Below are positions 51,041-59,695 of a stretch of 64,000 nucleotides of DNA, in pieces. The stretch is taken from the NCBI GenBank assembly GCA_023435265.1, contig JAEYRZ010000115.1, forward strand, positions 1-64,000, read 5' to 3'. How positions within the stretch are numbered: position 1 is the stretch's first letter; every line of letters begins with the position of its first letter. The notes beneath the pieces were generated by a model. The model did no database searches and had not been told where the DNA came from. It was given only the letters and a program-made list of their open reading frames with translations. Both the position numbers and the translations under genes were made by a program. This DNA is from Pseudomonadota bacterium (GTDB lineage: Bacteria; Desulfobacterota; Desulfobacteria; Desulfobacterales; Desulfosarcinaceae).

Positions 51041-52102
51041 TCAGTGGCATCTGCTCTCCTGAAGGGTTTCACCATTTCTGAAAGAAACATATGTATCTTC
51101 ATCGATTGGATAGTCCCAAGACCCGCTGCGATGCACAATGTCGCCGCCAAAACCCGATTTAAAGCGGTAAAGACCATAAAATGAATGCGACGGGTCCCGG
51201 CCGGGAGAAACCGCGCCCATCTCGTATGTTCCGTATCCTCGCAGACTCGCGTAGCGAATCGCTTCCCAATGAAGGGCGTAATTTCCCATAAATTCCCGCT
51301 TTTCGTTGGAAGAAGCGCCATGAAGAAAAAACGCACGCTTTCCCGAAATTGCAATGATGGCGCCGGCCAGGATGTCCGCCTTATGACAAGCAAACAATAA
51401 CTGGGTATCGGTATCCTGTGCGCCCTGCGAATGTTCATCGAAAAGGGCGGCAAGCTGGCGGTGGCCGCCAACAGCAAAACCATTTCTTTCAGCGGTTATA
51501 CAGTAGATTCTATAAAATTCTGGTAGCTCATCTATGGACGCGGTCCGAACATGCACACCTTTTCTTTTTGAAAGTCGAATATTGTATCGTGTTTTGGGTT
51601 TCATCCTCGCAAGCATTTCATCTTCATCCGATAGAATATGTACAATATAGCTGTTTGTAACAGTCATGTCCACCGGGGCTTTCCTGAGGTTCCAGTGTTT
51701 TGTTCCGAAGTTCATGCGCAACTCACGGATTCTGGATTCTGGAAAATCAGACCAATGCTTGATCCGCATTTCATCGGCATAGTGCGATTCCCAAGGCAGG
51801 TCATAGCGGATGAATGCCACACCTGGGTTCAGTTTTTGCACGATAGCTTCCGATAATTCTTCCAGAAAGGCGCCATATTCCGACTTATCGGGTGCAAACT
51901 CAGGTCCATGCGGCACATAGCAGGCTGAGGAATAACGATCGATGTGTTTTGTGAGCACAAGGATGTCAGCTCGGTCTGTATCGTCTATATCGAAGGCGTA
52001 TGGCTTCCATCCAAGGATCGTTTTTACTTTTGCCCAGTAAGGGGATTGAAAGAGTATATCGGTTTGGAAAAGCTTGTCCGAATTCTTGGGTGTAATGTGC
52101 AT
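51041..52102 (-). CDS. FemAB-like acyltransferase (GNAT fold)
   Basis: A 353-residue protein of the FemAB/FemX family, with the two GNAT-like halves: FQSPYWAKVKTILGWKPYAFDI at the start, FIRYDLPWES, then MKPKTRYNIRLSKRKGVHV, AERNGFAVGG, ACHKADILAGAIIAI and MGAVSPGRDPSHSFYGLYRFK. FemX-type enzymes add amino acids to peptidoglycan bridges. Many Gram-negative members are linked to exopolysaccharide and PEP-CTERM loci, and the role here is unknown. ATG 52102 is preceded by CAGG. It lies 117 bases downstream of gdhA, in the same direction. Confidence 0.8.
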   Translation of the reverse strand: MHITPKNSDKLFQTDILFQSPYWAKVKTILGWKPYAFDIDDTDRADILVLTKHIDRYSSACYVPHGPEFAPDKSEYGAFLEELSEAIVQKLNPGVAFIRYDLPWESHYADEMRIKHWSDFPESRIRELRMNFGTKHWNLRKAPVDMTVTNSYIVHILSDEDEMLARMKPKTRYNIRLSKRKGVHVRTASIDELPEFYRIYCITAERNGFAVGGHRQLAALFDEHSQGAQDTDTQLLFACHKADILAGAIIAISGKRAFFLHGASSNEKREFMGNYALHWEAIRYASLRGYGTYEMGAVSPGRDPSHSFYGLYRFKSGFGGDIVHRSGSWDYPIDEDTYVSFRNGETLQESRCH

Positions 52103-52219
52103 TGAACCTGGAACCCCGTCTCCTTCGATGCAATAAGATTACTGCTGGAAGTCTGCAATTACAGGCGCGGGCGTGATGAATACACCGTGACTAAGAATCG
52201 AGAATTATACGCAATTCCA

Positions 52220-53569
52220 TCAGGTGTTGCCCTGATCGATCATGGCATTGGCGACCTTGATAAAACCAGCGATGTTGGCTCCGAAAAAATAGTTATCCTT
52301 CTTGCCATAGCGTTCGGCAGAAAGCAGGCAGAGCTGATGAATTTCGCGCATGATGGTCCGCAGCCTCTTATCCACTTCCTCACGCGTCCATCTTATCTTG
52401 GAGCTGTTCTGGGCCATTTCGAGCCCGGAGCATGCGACGCCGGCCGCATTGGAAGCTTTGCCCGGAGAATAAAGAATCCCGCTTTCAAGGAATATATCCA
52501 TGGCCTTCTGGGTTGCCGGCATATTCGCGCACTCAGTCACGCACCGGCAGCCGTTGGCAAGTAGTGTCTCGGCGTCATTGTCGTCTATTTCATTCTCACA
52601 GGCGCAAGGAAAAGCGATATCGCATTCTATTACCCAGGGTTTTTTCCACGGATAGAAATCCACACTGAACTTTTGTGCAAAATCTTCGACTTTATCCCGC
52701 GTGCTTCGCCGCATCTCGAGCATATAATCTATTTTCTCGCCTTTAATGCCTTCTTTGTCGTGAACAAAACCGTCAGGCCCTGATAGGGTAACGACCTTGC
52801 CGCCCATTTCGACTGCTTTGGACACAACTCCCCAGGCGACATTGCCGAACCCCGAAACGGCGATGGTTTTGCCTTCAATACCTTCGCCCCTGGTCTTGAG
52901 CATCTCCTCGGCAAAATAAACGGCGCCGAATCCAGTCGCTTCCGGTCTTAAATGGGACCCTCCCCAATCGAGGCCTTTTCCTGTGAGCACGCCTTCCCAG
53001 GTATTCTTCAACCTTTTGTACTGTCCGAAAAGGAAACCGATTTCCCGAGCTCCCACGCCGATATCACCAGCTGGAATGTCCGTATTGGCACCGATGTGCT
53101 GATATAAACTTGTCATGTAGCTTTGACAAAAAGACTCAATTTCATTGCCGGATCGACCTCGTGGATTAAAGTCACTGCCACCCTTGCCGCCGCCTAGCGG
53201 CAGTCCGGTAAGAGCATTTTTGAATGTCTGTTCGAATCCAAGAAATTTCAGGATGCCGAGATTTACTGAGGGGTGAAAGCGGATACCGCCTTTATAGGGG
53301 CCAAGAGCGCTGTTGAAGCCGATGCGGTAACCGGTATTGATGTTAATTTTGCCACTATCATCTTTCCAGGGAACCCTGAAGATATAAACCCTCTCCGGTT
53401 CAACGATTCTTTCCAAAATGCGCTCATTCCGGTAATGCGGATCATGATCGACTACTACACCGATAGAGAGAAATACTTCGTACACGGCCTGAATGAAGGC
53501 TTTTTCCCATGGATATTTATTGCTGATCGACTCTAATACTTCTGAGCAATAAGAATTTAAATTTTTCAT
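52220..53569 (-). CDS. gdhA: NADP-type glutamate dehydrogenase
   Basis: The 449-residue enzyme interconverts glutamate and 2-oxoglutarate with NH4+. It shows the hexameric bacterial layout: VPWKDDSGKININTGYRIGF, GPYKGGIRFHPSVN (substrate site), LPLGGGKGGSDFNPRG (catalytic lysine), PAGDIGVGAREIGF, and the Rossmann region AVSGFGNVAWG. I chose ATG 53569 because it overlaps the upstream gene's stop by four bases (ATGA); ATG 53578 is three residues longer. It is the last gene of an operon with three small genes upstream, of which the cysteine protein is coupled to it. Confidence 0.93.
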   Translation of the reverse strand: MKNLNSYCSEVLESISNKYPWEKAFIQAVYEVFLSIGVVVDHDPHYRNERILERIVEPERVYIFRVPWKDDSGKININTGYRIGFNSALGPYKGGIRFHPSVNLGILKFLGFEQTFKNALTGLPLGGGKGGSDFNPRGRSGNEIESFCQSYMTSLYQHIGANTDIPAGDIGVGAREIGFLFGQYKRLKNTWEGVLTGKGLDWGGSHLRPEATGFGAVYFAEEMLKTRGEGIEGKTIAVSGFGNVAWGVVSKAVEMGGKVVTLSGPDGFVHDKEGIKGEKIDYMLEMRRSTRDKVEDFAQKFSVDFYPWKKPWVIECDIAFPCACENEIDDNDAETLLANGCRCVTECANMPATQKAMDIFLESGILYSPGKASNAAGVACSGLEMAQNSSKIRWTREEVDKRLRTIMREIHQLCLLSAERYGKKDNYFFGANIAGFIKVANAMIDQGNT

Positions 53570-53949
53570 AAGGTCCATCCCGGAAACATTGTTTTAACGT
53601 TAAAATTCGGATAACCGCGGTCGGAATCGATTGAACGCCGAGGATTTATTTCGCACTGTACCCCCGAATAAAATTCCTCACAAAAATGGATCCCCATATT
53701 AGATGCGGGGAATTTGCAAAACTGGCTGTCATTACAATTGGCACAAATCCCGTTAGCCGGCCGCGGTGGTTTACCAATATGCGGGTGAATTATTTTTTGA
53801 CGCCTCGAACCGGACTGGATTCCCGAGGAATCAAACTCTTCACACCATAAAACCTGGGCCCCATTCTTCACATTGGTCATAAACCAAGGGCACTGCACCA
53901 TGTGTCTACAGGTGGCGCATATACCTTTGGGTGTTGATTCTGAGAACAT
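53566..53949 (-). CDS. Duplicated cysteine-motif protein, possible metal binding
   Basis: A 127-residue protein with two similar motifs: GICATCRHMVQCPWF with a later WCEEF, and GICANCNDSQFCKFP with a later FCEEF. Each gives Cys-x2-Cys-x5-Cys plus one more cysteine, as in small zinc or iron-sulfur sites. I do not recognise the family. ATG 53949 follows AAGGAG. Its stop overlaps the gdhA start, so the two are translationally coupled, and the protein may act with glutamate dehydrogenase or share its regulation. Confidence 0.8.
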   Translation of the reverse strand: MFSESTPKGICATCRHMVQCPWFMTNVKNGAQVLWCEEFDSSGIQSGSRRQKIIHPHIGKPPRPANGICANCNDSQFCKFPASNMGIHFCEEFYSGVQCEINPRRSIDSDRGYPNFNVKTMFPGWTL

Positions 53950-53982
53950 TCAGTATCTCCTTGGGGATTGTATGATAGTCCT

Positions 53983-54408
53983 CTAACTTCCCGGAATACC
54001 GATTTCCTCGGAAAGCCTGTTTAATGCATTCAGGAAAAGCGGAGGCTGCGGAATCCTTTCCAGCTTTGCGATTGTACTCTGCGTTCTCGCATGAATATCT
54101 TCGCTTCCGCCGCCTTCCATATTCCTCAGCAATTGAATCAAAGCTCTGCCGGCGAGTATCCGGACGTCGTAGTAGACGTTGTCGTCTTCTAGAAGGTCGA
54201 GCACCTGAGAGACTAAATCATTGGAAGGAGCCTCGATGCTTCCGGCGCGTTTCAGCACCTCTTCACGAAGTCTCCAGTTCCCTTTATAGCGCAGTATGCG
54301 TATTAAACCCGGCTGGTAATTGGATATATCGCCGCTCCGTTCCAACACATCAAGCATATCCAAGACTTGACCCCAGTCGGTGAGGTTTCCAAACGGATCC
54401 TGGTTCAT
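53983..54408 (-). CDS. Helical protein, HEAT-repeat-like, unknown function
   Basis: A 141-residue, mostly helical protein with a repeat-like pattern (WGQVLDMLDVLERSGD, LIRILRYKGNWRLREEVLKRAG, LVSQVLDLLEDDNVYYDVRILAGRAL is part of one block). It resembles a short run of HEAT or ARM-type repeats. No catalytic motif or signal peptide is seen. ATG 54408 follows GGAAGGAAA. It lies 33 bases upstream of the cysteine protein and belongs to the gdhA operon. Confidence 0.72.
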   Translation of the reverse strand: MNQDPFGNLTDWGQVLDMLDVLERSGDISNYQPGLIRILRYKGNWRLREEVLKRAGSIEAPSNDLVSQVLDLLEDDNVYYDVRILAGRALIQLLRNMEGGGSEDIHARTQSTIAKLERIPQPPLFLNALNRLSEEIGIPGS

Positions 54409-54464
54409 TTCATTTCCTTCCCGTGTACGTTTTTATGAGACGATTCCCGGCCGCGGTTCGACGG

Positions 54465-54695
54465 TTAAGCCAACCATTGTGCATCTTTAAGCTCCGAATA
54501 AATCTCGACCTGTTTCCTGGTCAGGCGCTTATTGCGAACTGCCTCCTCAGGGTCAAAGAAATCCTGGGAAGCAAACAGATATCGCTTAAGGCGTTTGAGC
54601 TTGCCTTCCGGAGTAATCACCAAGATATCCGAGGCTCCTGAATCATCGAGCAATATAAAGAACTTACCTGAAACTTTATTTCTTATGAGTTCCAT
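54465..54695 (-). CDS. Small protein of unknown function heading the gdhA operon
   Basis: A 76-residue protein starting MELIRNKVSGKFFILLDDS and running ASDILVITPEGKLKRLKRYLF, then DPEEAVRNKRLTRKQVEIYSEL. The family is unknown to me. ATG 54695 has GGAGG ten bases upstream, and the longer frame to 54764 lacks a site. It lies 56 bases ahead of the helical-repeat gene. Confidence 0.65.
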   Translation of the reverse strand: MELIRNKVSGKFFILLDDSGASDILVITPEGKLKRLKRYLFASQDFFDPEEAVRNKRLTRKQVEIYSELKDAQWLA

Positions 54696-55050
54696 GCCCC
54701 GACCACCTCCAAAGATTGATTGGCGCACATTGATCCACAGCATGATGGGTGCCAAAATTGGCAAATGATGGCAACTAGTCGAAAAAGTTGCAAAAAGAGA
54801 CTTCTAAAGGATGAGATTTCGGAATGCAAATGGGAAGAAAGCGCCCGTCACAAACAGAACAATTCGTGTAAGGCATTGAAAGAAAAAACTATTCTGGAAA
54901 GTGGGCGAAATAGCCCAGAAGGGCGATATTGGCACTTGGGGAAGCCATCTTATGTGCGGTCAGGCATTTTAATCGGTTGCACAAAGTTTATACCTGCACA
55001 AAGAGGATCAGCCAACGCCAGCCATGAGGCGTGGCCGTTAAGAGAGTCGT
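54696..55050. other. Noncoding gap upstream of the gdhA operon
   Basis: No credible gene. It separates the gdhA operon (start 54695) from the 3' end of the antiporter gene (55051), both on the minus strand. The gdhA-operon promoter must lie here, but no clear -35/-10 pair stands out. A plus-strand frame crosses the region, but it is antisense to the antiporter end and is rejected. Confidence 0.35.
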
Positions 55051-56535
55051 TTAGTGCTTTGGCTGGGGCTTCGACCGCGATTCTGCAGTGGAGAACGCGT
55101 TCAAGAGAACGGAGTGAATCGTCTCATGGTCCTTGGCATGCGCAAGCACGGTCACTCTATCCCATCCCTGCAGGTTGGTTGAGCCTTTCGGAACCACAAT
55201 GTCCTTGTTTCGTGTTATCAGGACGATCACTGACCCAGCGGGAAGTCGCAAATCAGCGATGAGAGGTCCGATTGCGCCTTGCGGGCCTGGCAGATCGACC
55301 ACCATCAGGTCGAAATCGCTTTCGGCCATGGTAACGAGTTCCAAATCGAACATAGGCATCGGCCGTCTGGGGGAAGTGAGATTGAGTACCCGCGCCAGCC
55401 AGCCCAGTGTGGAACCCTGTATTGCTATGGACAACAGAACGGCAAAGAACACTAGATTGAAAACCTCTTGCCCGATGGCAAGCCCAGCCGCCGCCGGGTA
55501 GGTGGCCAAGACGATGGGCACCGCGCCGCGAAGGCCCGCCCAAGCGATAAATGTCCTGCTTCTCCAGCCGAGCCCCATACCCACTGTTCCCAGCCATACG
55601 GCAAAAGGTCGCGCCAGCAGAGCCAAAACGATGAACAATAGAAGGCCGTCCAACCAGATCCCCCCCCACTGATGCGGGAATACCTGGAGTCCCATCAAGG
55701 CGAACATGCCGACGTTGGCGACGGTTGAGACGGCAGATGAGAAATTCGTAACTCCTCGTTTGTGGACAAACGGGTGATTCCCCATCGAGTAGCCTGCGAC
55801 AAATACTGCCAAAATTCCGCTGCCATTGATCATTTCGGTCAGCCCATAGATCAGCATGATGATTCCCAATGAAAGCACATAGTAGTGTCCGCGGTCTTGC
55901 GGCTTAAGACGATTGAACAGCCACAGTGCCGCCTTGGCCATGAACCATCCGCAGAACGGTCCAACCGCAAACTTCCAGATGAAGATCAGCACAGACATCA
56001 ACCAGGCGGATTGGGCGGAAGTGATTCCCTCGATCACCGCCATGGTGAGCAGGATCGCCATCGGATCGTTGGCAGCGCTTTCGATTTCAATAGTGGACGC
56101 GAGCTTCTGCGGCAGAGATTGCCGGTGAAGTATCGAGAAGATTGCTGCCGCGTCGGTTGACGAAATGATCGCGGCGAGCAGAAGCGCCTTGTAAAGCGGC
56201 CAGTTAAACCAACCATAAAGAACTCCGAAGGTCGCAACCGCCGTCAGAACTACGCCCCAGGTTGCAAGACCGCCCGCAGGAAGGGCAACTGCTTTGAAGT
56301 CGGAACGTTTGGTGGAGAAGCCGCCATGAAACAGAATAAATACCAAGGCAAGATTTGAGACTCTGTTCGTCAACCCGATATCATCAAAGTGCCAGAGCCG
56401 CAAAACATCACTGCCAAATAGGATTCCGGCACCAACGGCAACCAGTATGACAGGGACACTCCAGCGGTCAAGCCAGACAGCAGCCAGGACGATCGCAATC
56501 AGCAGGATTGGTCCAACAACATAGACGACGTCCAT
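55051..56535 (-). CDS. CPA1-type potassium/proton antiporter (NhaP2/CvrA-like)
   Basis: A 494-residue membrane antiporter with 12 or so transmembrane helices. Visible are ion-binding-type motifs (SSTDAAAIFSIL and ESAANDPMAILL), the WAGLRGAVPIVLATYP helix, and a C-terminal RCK_C/TrkA-C-like domain (LELVTMAESDFDLMVVDLPG, LRLPAGSVIVLITRN, LQGWDRVTVLAH). The layout matches NhaP2/CvrA, which exchange K+ or Na+ for H+ and help in osmotic or pH stress. ATG 56535 begins the first helix. It is transcribed alone and leads into the intergenic repeat at 56.6 kb. Confidence 0.9.
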   Translation of the reverse strand: MDVVYVVGPILLIAIVLAAVWLDRWSVPVILVAVGAGILFGSDVLRLWHFDDIGLTNRVSNLALVFILFHGGFSTKRSDFKAVALPAGGLATWGVVLTAVATFGVLYGWFNWPLYKALLLAAIISSTDAAAIFSILHRQSLPQKLASTIEIESAANDPMAILLTMAVIEGITSAQSAWLMSVLIFIWKFAVGPFCGWFMAKAALWLFNRLKPQDRGHYYVLSLGIIMLIYGLTEMINGSGILAVFVAGYSMGNHPFVHKRGVTNFSSAVSTVANVGMFALMGLQVFPHQWGGIWLDGLLLFIVLALLARPFAVWLGTVGMGLGWRSRTFIAWAGLRGAVPIVLATYPAAAGLAIGQEVFNLVFFAVLLSIAIQGSTLGWLARVLNLTSPRRPMPMFDLELVTMAESDFDLMVVDLPGPQGAIGPLIADLRLPAGSVIVLITRNKDIVVPKGSTNLQGWDRVTVLAHAKDHETIHSVLLNAFSTAESRSKPQPKH

Positions 56536-57053
56536 ATCTGCCTATTCGCCTTTCTCAAGCATCGTTTAACAGGCTGTCGAAAAACCTCGCCTCAAGCCGT
56601 GATGCTGTTTGCGCGGCGTTCAAAAATGCTCGCATACTGCGTGTATGCTGTGCTTTTGAAAGCCGCGCGCCTTGCCTGACGGCTCGTGCTCGTTTTCAAC
56701 ACTCTGTAAAGAAAGTGAACCTTTATTTCTACCCAACGCTGCGCATTTTGCCGGCGCCCGGCGGTCAGTTGCGCGTCAGCGTATGGGCGCTTGTTGCATG
56801 ATTCCTTGCCGAATATTGGCGTAAATAAACTGATTAAGTATTTTATTGTTTTTTAAAGATGCTTGCCCGAAGTCTCCCTGCATAAAGAAATCCTGCTTTT
56901 TATTATACTCTCATAGATGCTGGATTAGTACTGTAAGGTTCAGCCTGTATTCGGCTCGGCATTTGCGAATCGGAAAGCATTGGAGACTTCGTCACAAACA
57001 GCACGATGCAATAGGCGATAGATCTGGTGAGATACGGGCTTACATACCACAAA
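56536..57053. other. Noncoding gap with a palindromic repeat and an AT-rich stretch
   Basis: No gene. The part 56574-56705 is the full copy of the dispersed palindromic repeat. After 56810 it turns AT-rich (AAGTATTTTATTG, TTTTTATTATACTC). It lies between the start of the antiporter gene and the 3' end of the split kinase, both on the minus strand. Confidence 0.5.
56574..56705 (-). repeat. Dispersed palindromic repeat, full copy (copy 2)
   Basis: A near-palindrome: GCGCGGCGTTCAAAAATGCT (from 56611) against AGCCGCGCG (up to 56669), with the core CATACTGCGTGTATG (56633-56647). On the minus strand it contains CAGGCAAGGCGCGCGGC, identical to the start of the copy at 24.1 kb. Outer parts (ACGAGCACGAGCCGTC) match the truncated copy at 47.4 kb. 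It lies in noncoding DNA like other REP-type elements. Confidence 0.65.
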
Positions 57054-57770
57054 CTATTGATGGTCGGCGGTTTGCGGAGTGATGGGTAAGATTAAAGTAA
57101 ATCGGCTGCCCTGACCCGGTGAACTTTTTATCTCCAGACGCCCTCCGAAATAATTTGCACGCTCCCGTACACTCGCCAGCCCCAAGCCAGCCCTGGTGCT
57201 GGCAGACTCGAGTTGGTCGGTATCGAAACCTTTTCCCTCGTCGCTGACCGAAATTTGTATATTCTGTTCTGTATTGGTAAGCGCGACCCGTGCGCTTTTC
57301 GCGGTGGAGTGCTTGACCACATTGAACAATAACTCCTGTACGGCCCGGTAGATGAACATGGGTGCGAGCGAAAAATCAATCCCTTCATCGGTACGTACAT
57401 CAATCTGAACATTCAAACCGAATTTTTCGTTCATCTGATTGGCAAGCCATCGAAGACCGGCGACAAGGCCCGAATGATAGAGCACGGAAGGACTCAGTTC
57501 ATGCGACAGGCTGCGTGCCTTGCTTATCGATTCTTTCAGCAACTGCCGGACGGAATCGAGTTCGGCATCGGCGTTCAAACTTTCGCTGCACGAGTCCAGT
57601 TGCATCAGCGTGGCGGCTAAAACCTGCTGCAAATCGTCGTGCAACATTTCTGAAATGCGCCTGCGTTCCTGCTCCTCGGATTCAATCAACTCCATGGCCA
57701 GCCCTTGAAGCTGTTCTGCCCGGCGTTCGGCAAGTTGCGTGCGTTCGGTGACCTGCTGCTCGAGGGTCAT
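57054..57770 (-). CDS. Histidine kinase core, 3' part of a frameshifted kinase gene
   Basis: A 238-residue fragment carrying a HisKA_3 domain (MELIESEEQERRRISEMLHD and DLQQVLAATLMQL) and a HATPase_c domain (RAVQELLFNVVKHSTAKSAR, DEGKGFD, GLGLASVRERANYFGG). It reads directly on from the PAS protein (59695 to 57782) if one base is restored near 57848. Before its ATG (57770) the frame continues to GDSGEILSFILDISERKRF, the expected end of the last PAS domain. Translation from ATG 57770 could still give a free kinase core, but a PAS-less sensor is less likely. Confidence 0.85.
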   Translation of the reverse strand: MTLEQQVTERTQLAERRAEQLQGLAMELIESEEQERRRISEMLHDDLQQVLAATLMQLDSCSESLNADAELDSVRQLLKESISKARSLSHELSPSVLYHSGLVAGLRWLANQMNEKFGLNVQIDVRTDEGIDFSLAPMFIYRAVQELLFNVVKHSTAKSARVALTNTEQNIQISVSDEGKGFDTDQLESASTRAGLGLASVRERANYFGGRLEIKSSPGQGSRFTLILPITPQTADHQ

Positions 57771-57781
57771 GTTCAGCTGTT

Positions 57782-59695
57782 TCAGCGACCGTTCGAATCT
57801 TTTACGTTCCGAAATGTCCAGGATAAAAGATAAGATCTCACCGCTGTCCCCAGCATCATCACGCCCGTGACCAATACCGGCACGCGTGATCCGTCACGGC
57901 GGACGTATTCCTTTTCCATGGCGCGGTATAAGTCTCCGTTTTTCAGCTGCCGCAGGGCATATTCGTCCACCTCCTGCCATTCGGGCGGGGTCAGCGCCCG
58001 CCAGTCAACCTTGCCGGAGATGAGCTCTTGACGGGTACAACCGAAGATTTTCAGGAGATGATCATTGGCTCGGAGAACACGCCCCTCTGCGTTGCTGACG
58101 GCGATCCCGACGCCCTCGATCCGATGGTCGAACAGCGTCTGGAGGCGGCTGTAGGCGATGCGCAACGCGTCTTCCGATTTCTTGCGCTCGGTGATGTCGG
58201 TGGCGAGAATTGCAGCCCTTGGTTTTTCGCTGCCCTCGATGCGCCAGCAAAGAACGCTGAACCAACGCTTCAATTCGGCGGCATAATCCTCGAACCGGAT
58301 GCGCTCGCCCGTCCTGACAACCCTTGCGTAGCGTTCCATCCACCGGGGTTCGATGCCGGGCATGAGTTGGCGCATCGTCCTGCCCGCGACATCCCGCAGG
58401 CCGGTCTGTCTTTCGAACGCCGGATTGGCCTCGATAAAAAGGAAGTCGACCCCGCCATCGGGTTCCTCGACCATTTCCTTGATGGCAAACGCTTCATCCA
58501 TCGTGTCGAACAGCATCCGATAGCTTGCCTCGGTTTTGCGGATCGCCGCCTCTATTCTTTTGCGTTCGGTGATGTCGGCGCTGGTGCCCACATACCCGAG
58601 ATATTCCCCCGCGGCGGATGCCCGCGGCCGGCCCCATGACTCGATCCATGCCCATCCGCCGTCGCGGCGGCGCCCCCGTACTTCGGCGTGAAACGGGCGC
58701 CGCTCGCGCACGCAGGCGAGAAACTCGGCGGTATGCGCCTCCTTGTCATCCGGGTGTATGAGCTGTTGCCATCGATCCCCCTTCATTTCTTCTGCAGTGA
58801 CGCCGAAAAAGTCCAGAAAGGTACGGTTGACGAACTGCTGCCGGCCATCGGCATCATGAACCCATACGATGAGCGGCAATCCGTCCGCCATGATACGGAA
58901 GCGCTCCTCGCTTTCCTGAAGCGCCTGTTGTTCCCGCTCGCGCTCGGTGATGTCCATGACGATCCCATGCTTGTGAATCGGTCGGCCTTGAAGATCGAAT
59001 TCGACCACCCCACGAAGCATCGCCCACCGGATCTCCCCGCGGGGCAGAACGATGCGGTGCCGGGTACTGAATTCCGGCGGCCCGGTGCGGTCAAGACATG
59101 CGCTAAGTTCGTCCAGCACTTTTTGGCGGTCCTGCGGGTGAACGACCGAAGGGATTCCGTCGCTCAAGGAGAGCGTATCGTTGGGGGCCAGGCCGTGGAT
59201 CGCAAGGAATTCAGGCGACCAATAGTCCTCGCCGCTCTGTAAATTACGTGAGTAGGTGCCGATGTGCGCCGCCCGGGCTGCAAGCCTGAAATGCTCGTTT
59301 CTTGCGCGCAGCGCAGCCTCGGTTTTCTCCTGCTCGACGATGGACTCGCGTAATTTTCGTGCGGTTTCTTTTTCAATCCGCAGGGTGTTTTTGATGGTCC
59401 AGACCGACAATCCGATAGTCAGATAGGCAATAAGCCGGATCGAGGCGTTCCAGATCGTTAAAAAACCAGTGATTGCGAAGTGTCCGGTGGCGATAAAGAC
59501 GCAAGCCCATAAAATCCAGCACATTATGGCAAAAACGACGGCCCCGGACCTGCCAATGAACCATGCGGCGAGCGATATCGGTAAAAAATAGAAGACGAAG
59601 AAACTGAGCTCGGAACCTGTCAAATAATCCAAAAGCCCGATAATGAGGGAGAGGGCACTGATTGACATCCATCGTTTGTGGTCATCCACCTTCAT
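57782..59695 (-). CDS. Membrane PAS sensor, 5' part of a frameshifted histidine kinase gene
   Basis: The 637-residue reading frame has three to four N-terminal transmembrane helices (about residues 10-105) and then four PAS domains, each ending in an ITERxR or ITERKR motif. The last PAS is cut: after VLVTGVMMLG the frame runs into TAVRSYLLSWTF, then FRNVKDSNGR and a stop. In the next frame the same DNA reads GDSGEILSFILDISERKRF and joins the kinase core at 57054. The break lies at a CCCC (57848-57851, GGGG on the coding strand), so one G has been lost or mis-called. Full length would be about 880 residues. ATG 59695 follows AAGGA. Confidence 0.85.
   Translation of the reverse strand: MKVDDHKRWMSISALSLIIGLLDYLTGSELSFFVFYFLPISLAAWFIGRSGAVVFAIMCWILWACVFIATGHFAITGFLTIWNASIRLIAYLTIGLSVWTIKNTLRIEKETARKLRESIVEQEKTEAALRARNEHFRLAARAAHIGTYSRNLQSGEDYWSPEFLAIHGLAPNDTLSLSDGIPSVVHPQDRQKVLDELSACLDRTGPPEFSTRHRIVLPRGEIRWAMLRGVVEFDLQGRPIHKHGIVMDITEREREQQALQESEERFRIMADGLPLIVWVHDADGRQQFVNRTFLDFFGVTAEEMKGDRWQQLIHPDDKEAHTAEFLACVRERRPFHAEVRGRRRDGGWAWIESWGRPRASAAGEYLGYVGTSADITERKRIEAAIRKTEASYRMLFDTMDEAFAIKEMVEEPDGGVDFLFIEANPAFERQTGLRDVAGRTMRQLMPGIEPRWMERYARVVRTGERIRFEDYAAELKRWFSVLCWRIEGSEKPRAAILATDITERKKSEDALRIAYSRLQTLFDHRIEGVGIAVSNAEGRVLRANDHLLKIFGCTRQELISGKVDWRALTPPEWQEVDEYALRQLKNGDLYRAMEKEYVRRDGSRVPVLVTGVMMLGTAVRSYLLSWTFRNVKDSNGR

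Noticed and set aside
54720..55262. 180-residue plus-strand frame at the antiporter 3' end
   Set aside because: Antisense to the antiporter over half its length and without motifs.
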